Position numbers and translations under genes: made by a program
Origin: Kribbella kalugense
GTDB lineage: Bacteria > Actinomycetota > Actinomycetes > Propionibacteriales > Kribbellaceae
Assembly (NCBI RefSeq): GCF_004365875.1
Contig: NZ_SODF01000003.1
Coordinates: forward strand, 233,763 to 297,762
Direction of reading: 5' to 3'
Length of the DNA: 64,000 bases
Shown here: positions 55,613 to 64,000 of the stretch, in pieces
Position numbering within the stretch: position 1 is the first letter of the stretch
How the letters are laid out: the number at the start of each line of letters is the position of its first letter
The notes under the pieces: generated by a model
Seen by the model: the letters and a program-made list of their open reading frames with translations, nothing else
Databases searched by the model: none
Told to the model about the DNA's origin: nothing

Positions 55613-57007
55613 TCAGTTCTCCTCCACCGATGCGCCGGTGATCAGGGCCAGTACTTCGTCGCGGACACGTTCCATCTCGGGGCGGTCCGCAGCCTCGACG
55701 TTCAGCCGGAGCAACGGTTCCGTGTTCGACGCACGGACGTTGAACCACCACTGTCCCGCCGATACGGTCAACCCGTCCAGATGGTCGACGGTCACGCTAT
55801 CCATGTTGCTGCCGCCAGAATACGTATCTTCGATCGCCGCGACGGTCGCCGCCGCGTCGTCGACCTTGTTGTTGATCTCGCCGGACGCGACGTACCGCTC
55901 GTACTCGGCGAACAGCTCGCTGGCCGGCAGCTCCTGCTCACCGAGCGCGGCCAGCACGTGCAGGGCAGCCAGCATGCCGGTGTCGGCCCGCCAGAAGTCC
56001 CGGAAGTAGTAGTGCGCGGAGTGCTCGCCGCCGAACACCGCGTCGGTCTCGGCCATCTTCTGCTTGATGTTCGAGTGCCCGACCCGGGTCCGGACCGGGA
56101 CACCGCCGTGCTCGGTGATCAGCTCCGGGACCGCCTTGGAGGTGATCAGGTTGTGCAGGATGGTCGAGCCGGGGTGCTTGGCCAGCTCGCGTACGGCGAC
56201 CGCGCCGGTGATCGCGCTCGGCGAGATCGGGTCGCCCTTCTCGTCCACCACAAAACAGCGGTCCGCGTCACCGTCGAACGCCAGGCCCAGATCGGCGCCG
56301 ACCTCGCGGACCTTGGCCTGCAGGTCGACCAGGTTCTTCGGGTCGAGTGGGTTGGCCTCGTGGTTCGGGAAGTTGCCGTCCAGCTCGAAGTACATCGGGA
56401 TGATCGTCACCGGGCCGTCGGCGAAGACGGCGGGGACGGTGTGCCCGCCCATGCCGTTGCCGGCGTCGACGACCACGGTGAGCGGACGGATGCGACTCAG
56501 GTCGACCAGGTGGTGCAGGTGGTCGGCGTACGCCGTCAGCAGGTCCTTGTGGTTGACGTGACCCGGCGTGGAGCTGGCCGGCGGACCCTCGGTCAGGGCC
56601 TTGGCGACCAGGTCGGCGATGTCACGCAGACCCGAGTCGGAGCCGACCGGGGCAGCGCCGGCGCGGCACATCTTGATGCCGTTGTACTGCGCCGGGTTGT
56701 GGCTGGCCGTGAACATCGCACCGGGCAGGTCGAGCCGGCCGGACGCGAAGTACAGCTGGTCGGTGGACGCCAGACCGATGTCGATCACGTCCGCGCCCGT
56801 GCTGGTCACACCCTCGGCGAACGCGGCCGCCAGGGCCGGGCTGGACGGCCGCATGTCGTACCCGACCACGACCGCCCCCGGACCCGCGAGGACGTCCAGG
56901 ACCTCGACGAACGCGGCCCCGGTCGCCCGGGCCACCGACTCGTCCAACTGGTCCGGGACGACCCCCCGCACGTCGTACGCCTTGAAGATCGCCGCAACGT
57001 CAACCAT
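55613..57007 (-). CDS. manB: Phosphomannomutase/phosphoglucomutase
   Basis: 464 aa. Alpha-D-phosphohexomutase: phosphoserine loop TASHNP at 100-105 (Ser102), Mg loop DGDADR, sugar-binding loop GGEHSAHYYF and the C-terminal phosphate loop RASNTEPLLRLNVEA. It makes mannose-1-phosphate for GDP-mannose and cell-envelope mannosides. It is the first gene of manB-trm112-SIS-manA(-CDF). Confidence 0.95.
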   Translation of the reverse strand: MVDVAAIFKAYDVRGVVPDQLDESVARATGAAFVEVLDVLAGPGAVVVGYDMRPSSPALAAAFAEGVTSTGADVIDIGLASTDQLYFASGRLDLPGAMFTASHNPAQYNGIKMCRAGAAPVGSDSGLRDIADLVAKALTEGPPASSTPGHVNHKDLLTAYADHLHHLVDLSRIRPLTVVVDAGNGMGGHTVPAVFADGPVTIIPMYFELDGNFPNHEANPLDPKNLVDLQAKVREVGADLGLAFDGDADRCFVVDEKGDPISPSAITGAVAVRELAKHPGSTILHNLITSKAVPELITEHGGVPVRTRVGHSNIKQKMAETDAVFGGEHSAHYYFRDFWRADTGMLAALHVLAALGEQELPASELFAEYERYVASGEINNKVDDAAATVAAIEDTYSGGSNMDSVTVDHLDGLTVSAGQWWFNVRASNTEPLLRLNVEAADRPEMERVRDEVLALITGASVEEN

Positions 57008-57044
57008 GCGTGGACCCTATCCGGCCCACGCCCGAACCTGTATT

Positions 57045-57800
57045 TCAGGCCTTCTGGAACCAGCCGATGTCCTTGCGGTGGTGGACCGACGGGAGCTGCC
57101 GCGGGACCACCGGCGCGGCCCACTGGGTCGCGTTCGCGAGGATCTGCTGGATCTCCGGCTGGTGGTAGGTCGGGTACTCCTGGTCACCGGGCCGGAAGTA
57201 GAAGACCCGGCCCTGGCCGCGGCGGTAGCAGCAGCCGGAGCGGAACACCTCGCCGCCGGTGAACGAGCTGACGAACACCAGCTCGTCCGGCTGCGGGATG
57301 TCGAACAGCTCGCCGTACATCTCCTCGCGCTCGATCACCAGCGGGTGCGGGACGCCCTGCGCGATCGGGTGGCCGGCGGCGACCGTCCAGATCAGCTCGC
57401 GGTCGTTCTCGGCCCGCCAGTCGAGCGTGCACGTCGTACCCATCAGCTTGATGAAGATCTTGCTGAAGTGCGCGGAGTGCAGCGCGATCAGGCCCATCCC
57501 GGACAGCACGTGCTGCTGGACCCGGTCGACGATCGCGTCGTCGACGTCACCGTGCGCGGCGTGCCCCCACCAGGTGAGTACGTCGGTGTCCGCGAGCACC
57601 TCCTCGGTCAGACCGTGCTCCGGGTCCTGCAGCGTGGCGGTGCGTACGACGACGTTCTCGCCCAGCTTGGCGCGCAGCGCCGCCGCGATCGTCCCGTGCA
57701 TCGTGTCGGGGTAGACCTTGCGGACGGACTCGTCCCGGCCCTCGTGGACGTTCTCGCCCCAGACCGTGACGCGAATTGGGCCTCGATCAGACTCAGTCAT
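57045..57800 (-). CDS. ThuA-like trehalose utilisation protein
   Basis: 251 aa. ThuA domain with a glutamine-amidotransferase-like fold: VTVWGENVHEGRDESVRKVYP, WWGHAAHGDVDDAIVDRV, GLIALHSAHFSKIF and YFRPGDQEYPTYHQPEI. ThuA proteins pair with Gfo/Idh oxidoreductases in oxidation of trehalose or related disaccharides to 3-keto sugars. ATG at 57800 overlaps the oxidoreductase stop by 8 bp, so the two form a unit. It lies 37 bp from manB on the same strand. Confidence 0.9.
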   Translation of the reverse strand: MTESDRGPIRVTVWGENVHEGRDESVRKVYPDTMHGTIAAALRAKLGENVVVRTATLQDPEHGLTEEVLADTDVLTWWGHAAHGDVDDAIVDRVQQHVLSGMGLIALHSAHFSKIFIKLMGTTCTLDWRAENDRELIWTVAAGHPIAQGVPHPLVIEREEMYGELFDIPQPDELVFVSSFTGGEVFRSGCCYRRGQGRVFYFRPGDQEYPTYHQPEIQQILANATQWAAPVVPRQLPSVHHRKDIGWFQKA

Positions 57801-58881
57801 GCAGCACAACCTCTCGTCCCGCCTTCGCCGAGGCGTAGCAGGCGTCGATGACCTCGGTCCGGAGCAGCGCCTCGGACCCGTTCTGCCCGTCCCAGTCGCC
57901 GCTCTGGACGATCCGGACGAATTCCCGCACCACTGCGCGGTGGCCGAGCCCCGGACCGGTGGCCGGCCGCACCTCGGCCGGGATCCCGGCGACGTCGGTG
58001 TAGATCCGCAGGGTGTCCTCGTTCGTGTAGTTCTGTACGTCGATCTTCGCGCCGCCCTCGGTGCCGAACAGCTCGATGCCGAAGTTGTCGCCGGGTGCCC
58101 GGTACGTCGCCCAGCTGGTCTCCAGCTGCAGCGCGCCGCCACCGGCCAGCCGCAGGTACGCCGTGGCCAGGTCCTCGACCTCGAACTTCGAGCCGAGCGT
58201 GTCGACCGTCGGCCGGATCGCGCTGCTGACACTGCCCTTACCGCGCGGACCGAGCTCGGCGAACGTGTTCGCCGACACCGTGGTCACCTGCGGCTCACCG
58301 AGCAGGTGCAGGGCCATATCGAGGATGTGTACGCCGAGGTCGATCAGCGGACCGCCGCCGGACAGCTCGCGGTTGGTGAACCAGCCGCCCATCCCGGGGA
58401 TGCCGTTGCGGCGCATCCAGTGCGCCTTCGCGTAGTAGATCCGGCCGAGCTGGCCCTCGTCGATCTGGTGCTTCAGCGCCGCGACGTCACCACGCTCGCG
58501 GTGGTTGAAGACGACCTTCAGCACCCGGCCGGCCGCCTTGGACGCCTCGACCATCGCCGTACCCTCGGCGACTGTCCGCGCCAGCGGCTTCTCGGACAGT
58601 ACGTGCAGGCCCTTCTCCAACGCTTTCAGCGCGATCGGGGCGTGCAGCTGCGTCGGCGTACCGATGCTGACCGCTTCCAGGCCCTCGGTCTCGAGCAGGT
58701 CCTCCCACTTCTCGTAGAGATGAGGTACGCCGTGCTTCTCGCCCAGAGTGGTCAGGAGGTCCTTCTCCAGCCCGGCGAGCGCGACCACCTCGACATCCGG
58801 CAGCTCGGAGAACGCCTCCAGCGCCGTCCGTCCGGCGAAGCCCAGCCCGACAACTCCGACCCGCAGTCTTTGATCGTTCAC
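57793..58881 (-). CDS. Gfo/Idh/MocA-family oxidoreductase
   Basis: 362 aa. N-terminal Rossmann fold VGVVGLGFAGRTALEAF, the EKP motif in HVLSEKPLARTVAEG (catalytic Lys), and a C-terminal alpha/beta domain with GGWFTNRELSGGGPLIDLGVHILDMALHLLG. NAD(P)-dependent oxidation of a sugar or inositol hydroxyl is expected; pairing with ThuA suggests a disaccharide substrate. GTG at 58881 follows GGGAGAGG; the frame continues to 59067 across the hairpin region and is rejected there. Confidence 0.93.
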   Translation of the reverse strand: MNDQRLRVGVVGLGFAGRTALEAFSELPDVEVVALAGLEKDLLTTLGEKHGVPHLYEKWEDLLETEGLEAVSIGTPTQLHAPIALKALEKGLHVLSEKPLARTVAEGTAMVEASKAAGRVLKVVFNHRERGDVAALKHQIDEGQLGRIYYAKAHWMRRNGIPGMGGWFTNRELSGGGPLIDLGVHILDMALHLLGEPQVTTVSANTFAELGPRGKGSVSSAIRPTVDTLGSKFEVEDLATAYLRLAGGGALQLETSWATYRAPGDNFGIELFGTEGGAKIDVQNYTNEDTLRIYTDVAGIPAEVRPATGPGLGHRAVVREFVRIVQSGDWDGQNGSEALLRTEVIDACYASAKAGREVVLHD

Positions 58882-58974
58882 AACTACGATCCTCTCCCGA
58901 TGACAACGACGGACACAAACCCCTTCCCACACTACGGAACAGATTCCAACACGAGTCAATCGGCTGGACCACAG

Positions 58975-59065
58975 GTCATGGGGCCCTCCCGGCCTGGACT
59001 GAGGAGCGCAGGGAGCGCAGCGACCGGAGCGACGAGGGAAGGCCGGGAGCCAAGGGCCCCATGAC
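58975..59065. terminator. Large interrupted hairpin
   Basis: GTCATGGGGCCCT (58975-58987) pairs with AGGGCCCCATGAC (59053-59065), and TCCCGGCCT next to it pairs with AGGCCGGGA (59040-59048) across a 4-nt bulge. The ~44-nt loop has repeated GAGCGCAG/GGAGCGAC motifs. It lies downstream of the minus-strand zincin gene and upstream of the Gfo/Idh promoter, so it probably ends zincin transcription. Confidence 0.65.
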
Positions 59066-59097
59066 ACGCCGAGCCGGAGGCGAGGCCAAAAGCACCG

Positions 59098-59544
59098 TTA
59101 GTCGTCGTCGGCGTCGAAGTCGGGGTCGATCTGTTCCGGGGAGAGGGCCAGGACGTCGGCGAGTTCGAGGACCAGGGCGGAGCGGACCAGCCAGGCCAGG
59201 CCGGCGCCGGAGCGTTCGGCCCGGAGCTCGATCGGGCGGCGGAAGACGACGATCCGGTACGGCTCGTGGGACGTCCCGCCGGTGGCGTGGGTGAGCGGGA
59301 TCTCGGTCGCGTCCAGCTCGAGGTTCGGCACGTCCTCGATCGCGAACTCGACCCGCGCGACCACCTGCGGCAGCCGCTTCTCCAGCCGGGTCACCTCGAT
59401 CGCGACCACCTCGTCGAACTGGGCCGCACCGGCCCGCTGCAACGGCAGACCACGCGGCGCGAACTTGCTCGGCCGGCTGATCGGGCCGAGCATGCCGCGG
59501 CCGTGGCGGTCGATGTGCCTGCGATGACGGCGAGCCTCGGTCAC
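59098..59544 (-). CDS. Metallopeptidase-family protein with lost HExxH
   Basis: 148 aa, corresponding to the zincin family PF06262/Rv3259-like next to DUF3499. The family motif normally reads VRxTVIHEIAHHFGI; here it is VRSALVLELADVLAL at 120-134, so both zinc His are replaced (Leu126 and Asp130) while Glu127 stays. It is thus probably not a peptidase. The N-terminal ~45 residues are basic. It is divergent from the DUF3499 gene (31 bp between starts). Confidence 0.83.
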   Translation of the reverse strand: MTEARRHRRHIDRHGRGMLGPISRPSKFAPRGLPLQRAGAAQFDEVVAIEVTRLEKRLPQVVARVEFAIEDVPNLELDATEIPLTHATGGTSHEPYRIVVFRRPIELRAERSGAGLAWLVRSALVLELADVLALSPEQIDPDFDADDD

Positions 59545-59575
59545 ACGCTCAGCCTAGTGGGCGTAATGTCTGGTC

Positions 59576-59959
59576 GTGAGCATCGCCAGGATCTGTTCGC
59601 GCGCCGGATGTCAGAAGCCTGCCGTATCGACGCTCACTTACGTGTACGCCGACTCGACCTGTGTCCTCGGTCCGTTGGCGACGTACGCCGAGCCGCACTG
59701 CTACGACCTGTGCGCCGATCACGCCGACCGCCTGACCGCACCGAACGGCTGGGAGGTCATCCGGCTCGCTCCGGACCCCGCAGCCGCCGGACCGTCGTCC
59801 GACGACCTGGAAGCGCTGGCGAACGCAGTCCGCGAAGCCGCTCGTCCGCTGCCACCCCGTGAGCCCCGCCCCGGCACTCCGGGCGCGCCGGTCGAGGTAA
59901 CCCGCCGCGGCCACCTCCGCATGGTCCGGGACCCCGGCACCAACTCTTCTGAAGGCTGA
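59576..59959 (+). CDS. DUF3499 family protein
   Basis: 127 aa actinobacterial family. The N-terminal ~55 residues have Cys/His pairs that could form a small zinc site: ICSRAGCQKPAV and EPHCYDLCADHADRL. The C-terminal half is Pro/Arg-rich. GTG start at 59576. It is divergent from the zincin-like gene, a conserved pair, and its stop is immediately followed by the stop of the convergent DUF5719 gene. Function unknown. Confidence 0.9.
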   Translation: MSIARICSRAGCQKPAVSTLTYVYADSTCVLGPLATYAEPHCYDLCADHADRLTAPNGWEVIRLAPDPAAAGPSSDDLEALANAVREAARPLPPREPRPGTPGAPVEVTRRGHLRMVRDPGTNSSEG

Positions 59960-61444
59960 CTACCGCAGTGCAGCGCTGACGTCCGGTTGTGCGCCGAGCT
60001 GAGCTCGGAACACCAGTGACGTCGACAACGGCCACACGGCAACCTGCGGTACGTCGTCCTTGTCCGGCTTCGCCGCCGGCATCAGCGTGACTCCAGCGAC
60101 GACGGTCCCCCGCGTCTGCTGCACCATCAGGTACGTCGGCCTCGGCTGCGCAGCGAACGAGATCGGTGTCGTCGCACCGGCAACCACGTCCAGAGCTCGC
60201 GTGCTCAAGATCCGCCCAAGCACATCCCGCAGCTCGAACTTCACGCTGCCGGTCTTCCCCGGCGCAGTCACCTGCAGCACAGCCGGCTGCTTATGTGCCG
60301 GCAGGACCAGGTACGCCGGACCGGCCAGCGCCTCAGCCGATCCGATGGAAGCGAACTCGCTCTGGCTCTCGTCGGTCACCCGCATCGACGCGGTCACCGG
60401 CTGATCCGACGTCACGGTGATCGCACTCGGGTCACCGTGCAACACCGGGTCGAGCATGAAGGTCTTCACCGAACCGGCCGCGATCTGCACAGTCTCCAGA
60501 CCAGCCGGTTTGAACGGCCCGTTCGGTCCGTTCACGGTGAGGCTCGCAGTCGCCTGCAGGTCCGACGGGTTCGCCACCGAGAGGATCCGCAGTCCCGCAC
60601 CGGGAGCGACCGCGGGCACGAACACCTTGGTCGCAGGCGCGGCCGATGCGTTCAGCCAGTCCACACCGGCAGGCACGCTGTTGCCCTTGGACGCGTTGGA
60701 CCGCACGGCGGCCGCCACGCGACCACCGGTCGACTCCACATGTAGTGCGATGTCCCGGAGGTTCGGAGCCACCTGCTTGAGGAACAGCTCGGCGGTGCCA
60801 CGGGCCGGGACGACGATGCCTCGCGCGGCGGGCAGATCCTGCTGGCCGTTCCGCGCGTACACAGTGACGTTCACTTCGGCGTTGATGCTGTCCAGGTTCG
60901 TCAGGACGAGCACATCTCGCCGCTCGACGGCTCCGGACGCTCCGACGAACCAGAAGTCCGAACCGGGCTGCTGGCACGGCGTGCTCGCCATGCCGGCGTT
61001 CACTCCGTCCTGGGCCGTCGTCGTACTCGTGCCGACGGTGCCTGCGGCCAGCGGGCCGGTGCCCTGGATGGACAGCGGCTCGGGCTTGACGACTACGGCG
61101 CTCGAACCGATGGTGCCGCGTTTCAGCAGGGACCCGACCGGATTGGACGTCGCCGGCAGCGGCGCGATCGACAGCGGCTGGGCGGCTCCGGTCGCGGTCG
61201 GGGTGTCTGCGGGCAGGTTCGGTGCGACCGCGTTGACCACGCTGGTCAGCTTGCCGCCGGCAGCGAGCACCGGGCAGGACAGCGCCGTACGGTTCACCAC
61301 TGTGCGGGTCGGCTCGGTCGCGGCGGCCGCCGGCTTCGTGTCGGGCTTCTTTGGATTCGTGACCACTCCGAGCCCGGCCAGCACGACCATGGCCGCGACT
61401 ACGGCTCCGATCCGGATACGCGGGTCGGCCAGCAAGCGGATCAC
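59960..61444 (-). CDS. DUF5719 family exported protein
   Basis: 494 aa. A single N-terminal membrane anchor (residues ~11-27, IRIGAVVAAMVVLAGLGVV) is followed by a long extracytoplasmic beta-rich region. Two Cys (in ALSCPVLAAGG and STPCQQPGSDFW) may form a disulfide. This family is found with the large glycosyltransferase encoded upstream, here with a GTGA overlap, so a joint role in surface glycan assembly is inferred. The substrate is unknown. Confidence 0.85.
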   Translation of the reverse strand: MIRLLADPRIRIGAVVAAMVVLAGLGVVTNPKKPDTKPAAAATEPTRTVVNRTALSCPVLAAGGKLTSVVNAVAPNLPADTPTATGAAQPLSIAPLPATSNPVGSLLKRGTIGSSAVVVKPEPLSIQGTGPLAAGTVGTSTTTAQDGVNAGMASTPCQQPGSDFWFVGASGAVERRDVLVLTNLDSINAEVNVTVYARNGQQDLPAARGIVVPARGTAELFLKQVAPNLRDIALHVESTGGRVAAAVRSNASKGNSVPAGVDWLNASAAPATKVFVPAVAPGAGLRILSVANPSDLQATASLTVNGPNGPFKPAGLETVQIAAGSVKTFMLDPVLHGDPSAITVTSDQPVTASMRVTDESQSEFASIGSAEALAGPAYLVLPAHKQPAVLQVTAPGKTGSVKFELRDVLGRILSTRALDVVAGATTPISFAAQPRPTYLMVQQTRGTVVAGVTLMPAAKPDKDDVPQVAVWPLSTSLVFRAQLGAQPDVSAALR

Positions 61445-64000
61445 CGGGGATCCCTCCTCGCGTGCGTGCCATGCGGTACGGCGACCGTCCGGCGTACCGT
61501 CGGCAGGCAGAACACCAGTGCGATCAGCCAGCCGATCAGGCCGAGGATGCGCCAGACCGAATGGGTCTGGTCGACCAACGGCGTCTTGCCCTCGATCTTC
61601 GACCGGTCCACCAGCCAGGAGGCATCGCCGTCGTTCGCACTCGCCCTGGTCAGGCCAGGCAGTGAGTCGAGCGTGGACTGCAGTGTCGGATCCACCGGAC
61701 CAGGCAGGTACACGTAGTCGATCGCCAGACCGGCCAACTGCCTGCCTTCCTCACCACTGCCGCCACCGCCGAGTGTCGCGAGCACGTCGGTGATCGGTTT
61801 GGTCTGCGCCGCGGTCGGCGCCGCTTCGAGCGACCCCATCCGCGGTCCGCCGTCCTTGACCAGCGAGAACCGCATCTGGCCGCCGGGCGCCTTGCGCACC
61901 ACCAGGATCGAGTCGTTGTCCGGCGGATCCTGCGAAGACACCAGGTACGCCGGGAGGTCCTGAGCAGGACCACGCCATAGCGGACCGTCGGCCCCACGCA
62001 CCAGCCAGAAGCCCGCCGTCACGACCGTCGTCAGCAGCACGATCCCGAGCACACCTTGCACGATGAGCTCGGTGGACTTGCCAACCGAGTCCCAAGCGAC
62101 CGTCACGGTGATGATCCAGCCGGCGGTCATCATGAACATCAGCGGACCACTGCCACCACCCAGCCGGCTCGCAACCAGCGTCCCGGCCAGACCGGCCAGC
62201 GCGGCGAACCAACCGAGCAACTCGTACCGCTGCCGCGACTCACGCAGCAGACTGACCAACGCCACCAGGATCAGCGGTACGGCGAACCACCACGGCGCCG
62301 GCGCACCAATCGGCGTACCGGTCAGCAAGTGCTGCAGGCTGTTGCCCGGACCGACCGCAGCGGTCGGCGGCCCGCCTGCCTCTTGTCCCAGCTTCGACGG
62401 ATGCCGGATCAGCTCGATCGTCCACGGCAGAACGAGCAGCAGCCCCAGTACGACGGAGAACACCAGCTGCCGACCCTGTCGCCGCCAGCCCAGTCCCAGC
62501 ACTCCACCGAAGACAAGGATGATCGCGACCAGCAGACCCAGCGCCGGAGTGAACGCGACCAGCACGGCCAAACAGATCCCAGCGAACCACGCGGCCCGCC
62601 AACTGCCCTGCACGACAACGCGTCGCCGACGAGCAATCGTGTGTACGGCGGCACCGAGCAGCGGCAGCACGATCGCGGCCACACACGTCCCGAGCCGCCC
62701 CTGCGAAATAGCGCCGTTCGTAAACACCGCCAGCCCGTACGCCGACGCTCCCCAAGCTCGCGCAACCCGGTCGACGACGAACGCCCGTAGCAACGCCCAC
62801 GCGGCCAGACCGGCGAGCGGAACCGCACCGAGCAGGAGCAGGTTCGTCGCACCGCCAGGACCGAACATCACCGTCGAGAACGCCCACAGCTGCGCCAGCC
62901 ACGCAGGCGGCGTGACTCCGGGCGGAGCGGAAGCCGCTGCGTGCCAGAGCGCCGAGAGGCTCTCGTGTGCCGGGAGCAGCAGGTTGGACCGCAGGACTCC
63001 GCTGCCGATCAGGTCGCGGGCCGCAACCAGCGCACCGATCGCCAGCACGACCCATGCACCCAGGAACGGCCGCCGGATCAGCTGACGACGCCACCGCGGC
63101 TGGCCGACCGCTACTCGAGCAGTGGACTTGGCCCGGCGTGCAGTGGTGACGACCTGCTCTTCCGGCTCGTCCGCCCAGGCTTCACGGATCCGCTCGGAGA
63201 TCGTGCCGGTCGTTTCCTCCAGGTTGTGCCGCAGTGCGTGCACCGACCGGGAGAAGAGTCCCTTGATGGAGTCGTACGGGACCTGGTCGAGATGTCGCCG
63301 GTCCTTGCGGGCCTGCGTCCAGCCGCCGGCCAGCAGAGTGCCGAGCAACGCGGTCCACTCGTCGACGGCACCGGACGGAGTCTTGCCGATCAGGAACCAG
63401 ATCGACCGCAGCACGGTGCCGAACAGGAACCGCAGGATCAGCAGCGGCAGCAGCTTGCCCGGTGCATTCGCGAGAACGGTGTAGTAAGCATGTGCGCGGT
63501 CGAGCTGGTACGCGTGCCGCCTGGTGCCGGCCAGCGAACGCTCGCCGGTCGCGGCGGCCTGGGCGTGGTAGATGACCGCGTCGGGTGCGACGCCGACCTG
63601 GTACCCCGCGCGGCTGGCGCGCCAGCCGAAGTCGATGTCGTCGCGGAACATCGGCAGCCGCGGGTCGAAACCGTGCAGCGCCTCCCAGACGTCGCGGCGG
63701 ACCAGCATGCCGGCCGAGCTGACCGCGAGTACGTTCCGCGGCTGGTCGTGCTGGCCCTGGTCGAGCTCGCCGTTCTCGATACCGGTGTCGCGGCGGCCGC
63801 CGAGCGACGTGGTGACGCCGACCTCGAGCAGTTCGCGGTCCCGCGGCCACAGCCGCAGCTTCGGTCCCCAGACCCCGGTGTTCGGCGAATTAGTGGCCTG
63901 GAGCAACAACTTCTCCAGCGCCTTCGGCGCCGGCGCGCAGTCGTCGTGCAGCAGCCACAGCCACTCGACCACGGGCATGTGACCGTCGTCGCCGTACGGG
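61441..64000 (-). CDS. Large GT2 glycosyltransferase membrane protein, 5' partial
   Basis: The frame is open to the right edge, so the N-terminus (about the first 60-90 residues of the GT-A fold) is missing. Visible: WLWLLHDDC with the D-D metal motif, GMLVRRDVWEALHGFDPRLPMFRDDIDFGWRASRAGY (acceptor and ED-like region), then a long C-terminal membrane part with about 12 hydrophobic segments and an extracytoplasmic tail. It probably adds a sugar to a lipid or wall glycan at the membrane. ATG at 63978 is internal. The stop overlaps the DUF5719 start. Confidence 0.9.
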   Translation of the reverse strand, partial: PYGDDGHMPVVEWLWLLHDDCAPAPKALEKLLLQATNSPNTGVWGPKLRLWPRDRELLEVGVTTSLGGRRDTGIENGELDQGQHDQPRNVLAVSSAGMLVRRDVWEALHGFDPRLPMFRDDIDFGWRASRAGYQVGVAPDAVIYHAQAAATGERSLAGTRRHAYQLDRAHAYYTVLANAPGKLLPLLILRFLFGTVLRSIWFLIGKTPSGAVDEWTALLGTLLAGGWTQARKDRRHLDQVPYDSIKGLFSRSVHALRHNLEETTGTISERIREAWADEPEEQVVTTARRAKSTARVAVGQPRWRRQLIRRPFLGAWVVLAIGALVAARDLIGSGVLRSNLLLPAHESLSALWHAAASAPPGVTPPAWLAQLWAFSTVMFGPGGATNLLLLGAVPLAGLAAWALLRAFVVDRVARAWGASAYGLAVFTNGAISQGRLGTCVAAIVLPLLGAAVHTIARRRRVVVQGSWRAAWFAGICLAVLVAFTPALGLLVAIILVFGGVLGLGWRRQGRQLVFSVVLGLLLVLPWTIELIRHPSKLGQEAGGPPTAAVGPGNSLQHLLTGTPIGAPAPWWFAVPLILVALVSLLRESRQRYELLGWFAALAGLAGTLVASRLGGGSGPLMFMMTAGWIITVTVAWDSVGKSTELIVQGVLGIVLLTTVVTAGFWLVRGADGPLWRGPAQDLPAYLVSSQDPPDNDSILVVRKAPGGQMRFSLVKDGGPRMGSLEAAPTAAQTKPITDVLATLGGGGSGEEGRQLAGLAIDYVYLPGPVDPTLQSTLDSLPGLTRASANDGDASWLVDRSKIEGKTPLVDQTHSVWRILGLIGWLIALVFCLPTVRRTVAVPHGTHARRDPR

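Noticed and set aside
57801..58232. Longer ThuA-like protein starting at 58232
   Set aside because: That part is out of frame with and inside the Gfo/Idh gene; the ThuA domain starts at 57800.

Overview
High-GC actinobacterial chromosome. The gene order matches the Mycobacterium tuberculosis Rv3235-Rv3259 neighbourhood (LysM, Rv3235-like, secA, hpf, comF, lpqB-mtrB-mtrA, ahcY, manA, manB, DUF3499) joined to an Rv3689-Rv3695-type MoxR/DUF58/SpoIIM/RDD cluster. Two CUT1 sugar importers, many secreted enzymes, LacI/AraC/TetR/MarR/ArsR regulators and frequent GTG starts suggest a soil saprophyte of the Propionibacteriales; Kribbella is my best guess, from general impression only. I see no rRNA, tRNA, transposase, phage or CRISPR feature.

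Layout. 1-1.6 kb: end of a repeat-rich LysM protein and an Rv3235-like protein. 1.7-21.9 kb: accessory block with VanW protein, cupin/AraC pair, phosphotransferase, a LacI-controlled operon (binding protein, two permeases, GH130, Tat-exported protein), a secreted protein, an NmrA/haloalkane-dehalogenase-like/MarR cluster, a GH114/ABC/PfkB/GH4 operon, and a nitronate-monooxygenase-like gene. 21.9-22.5 kb: non-coding DNA with two arrays of 20-bp repeats and a hairpin. 22.5-33.8 kb: secA, AlkX-like glycosylase, trypsin-like protease, hpf, comF, lpqB, mtrB, mtrA. 34.1-39.1 kb: five tightly coupled genes (membrane protein, DUF4129, DUF4350, MoxR, DUF58). 39.1-48.1 kb: second accessory block interrupting that cluster: RloA/RloB (AbiL-like) defence pair, ArsR + SRPBCC-VOC + kinase operon, TetR + drug-type ABC exporter, DUF899 and DUF1206. 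48.1-64 kb: SpoIIM-like, RDD, ahcY, MerR, CDF transporter, manA/SIS/Trm112/manB operon, ThuA and Gfo/Idh pair, degenerate zincin, DUF3499, DUF5719 and a large glycosyltransferase running off the right edge.

How it fits together. The conserved backbone covers protein export (SecA), ribosome hibernation (HPF), cell-envelope signalling (LpqB-MtrAB), SAM-cycle housekeeping (AhcY) and mannose activation for glycoconjugates (ManA/ManB plus glycosyltransferase). The accessory blocks add carbohydrate foraging: one operon looks built for beta-mannosidic oligosaccharides, the other (GH114 + GH4 + PfkB) for alpha-galactosamine/galactose polymers such as fungal galactosaminogalactan. Neither importer has its own ATPase. 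Several regulators are paired with clear palindromic operator candidates.

Most unusual elements: the GH114/GH4 operon, the two 20-bp repeat arrays next to secA, the RloAB pair inserted in the MoxR cluster, and a 101-bp inverted-repeat element between the arsR and tetR genes.
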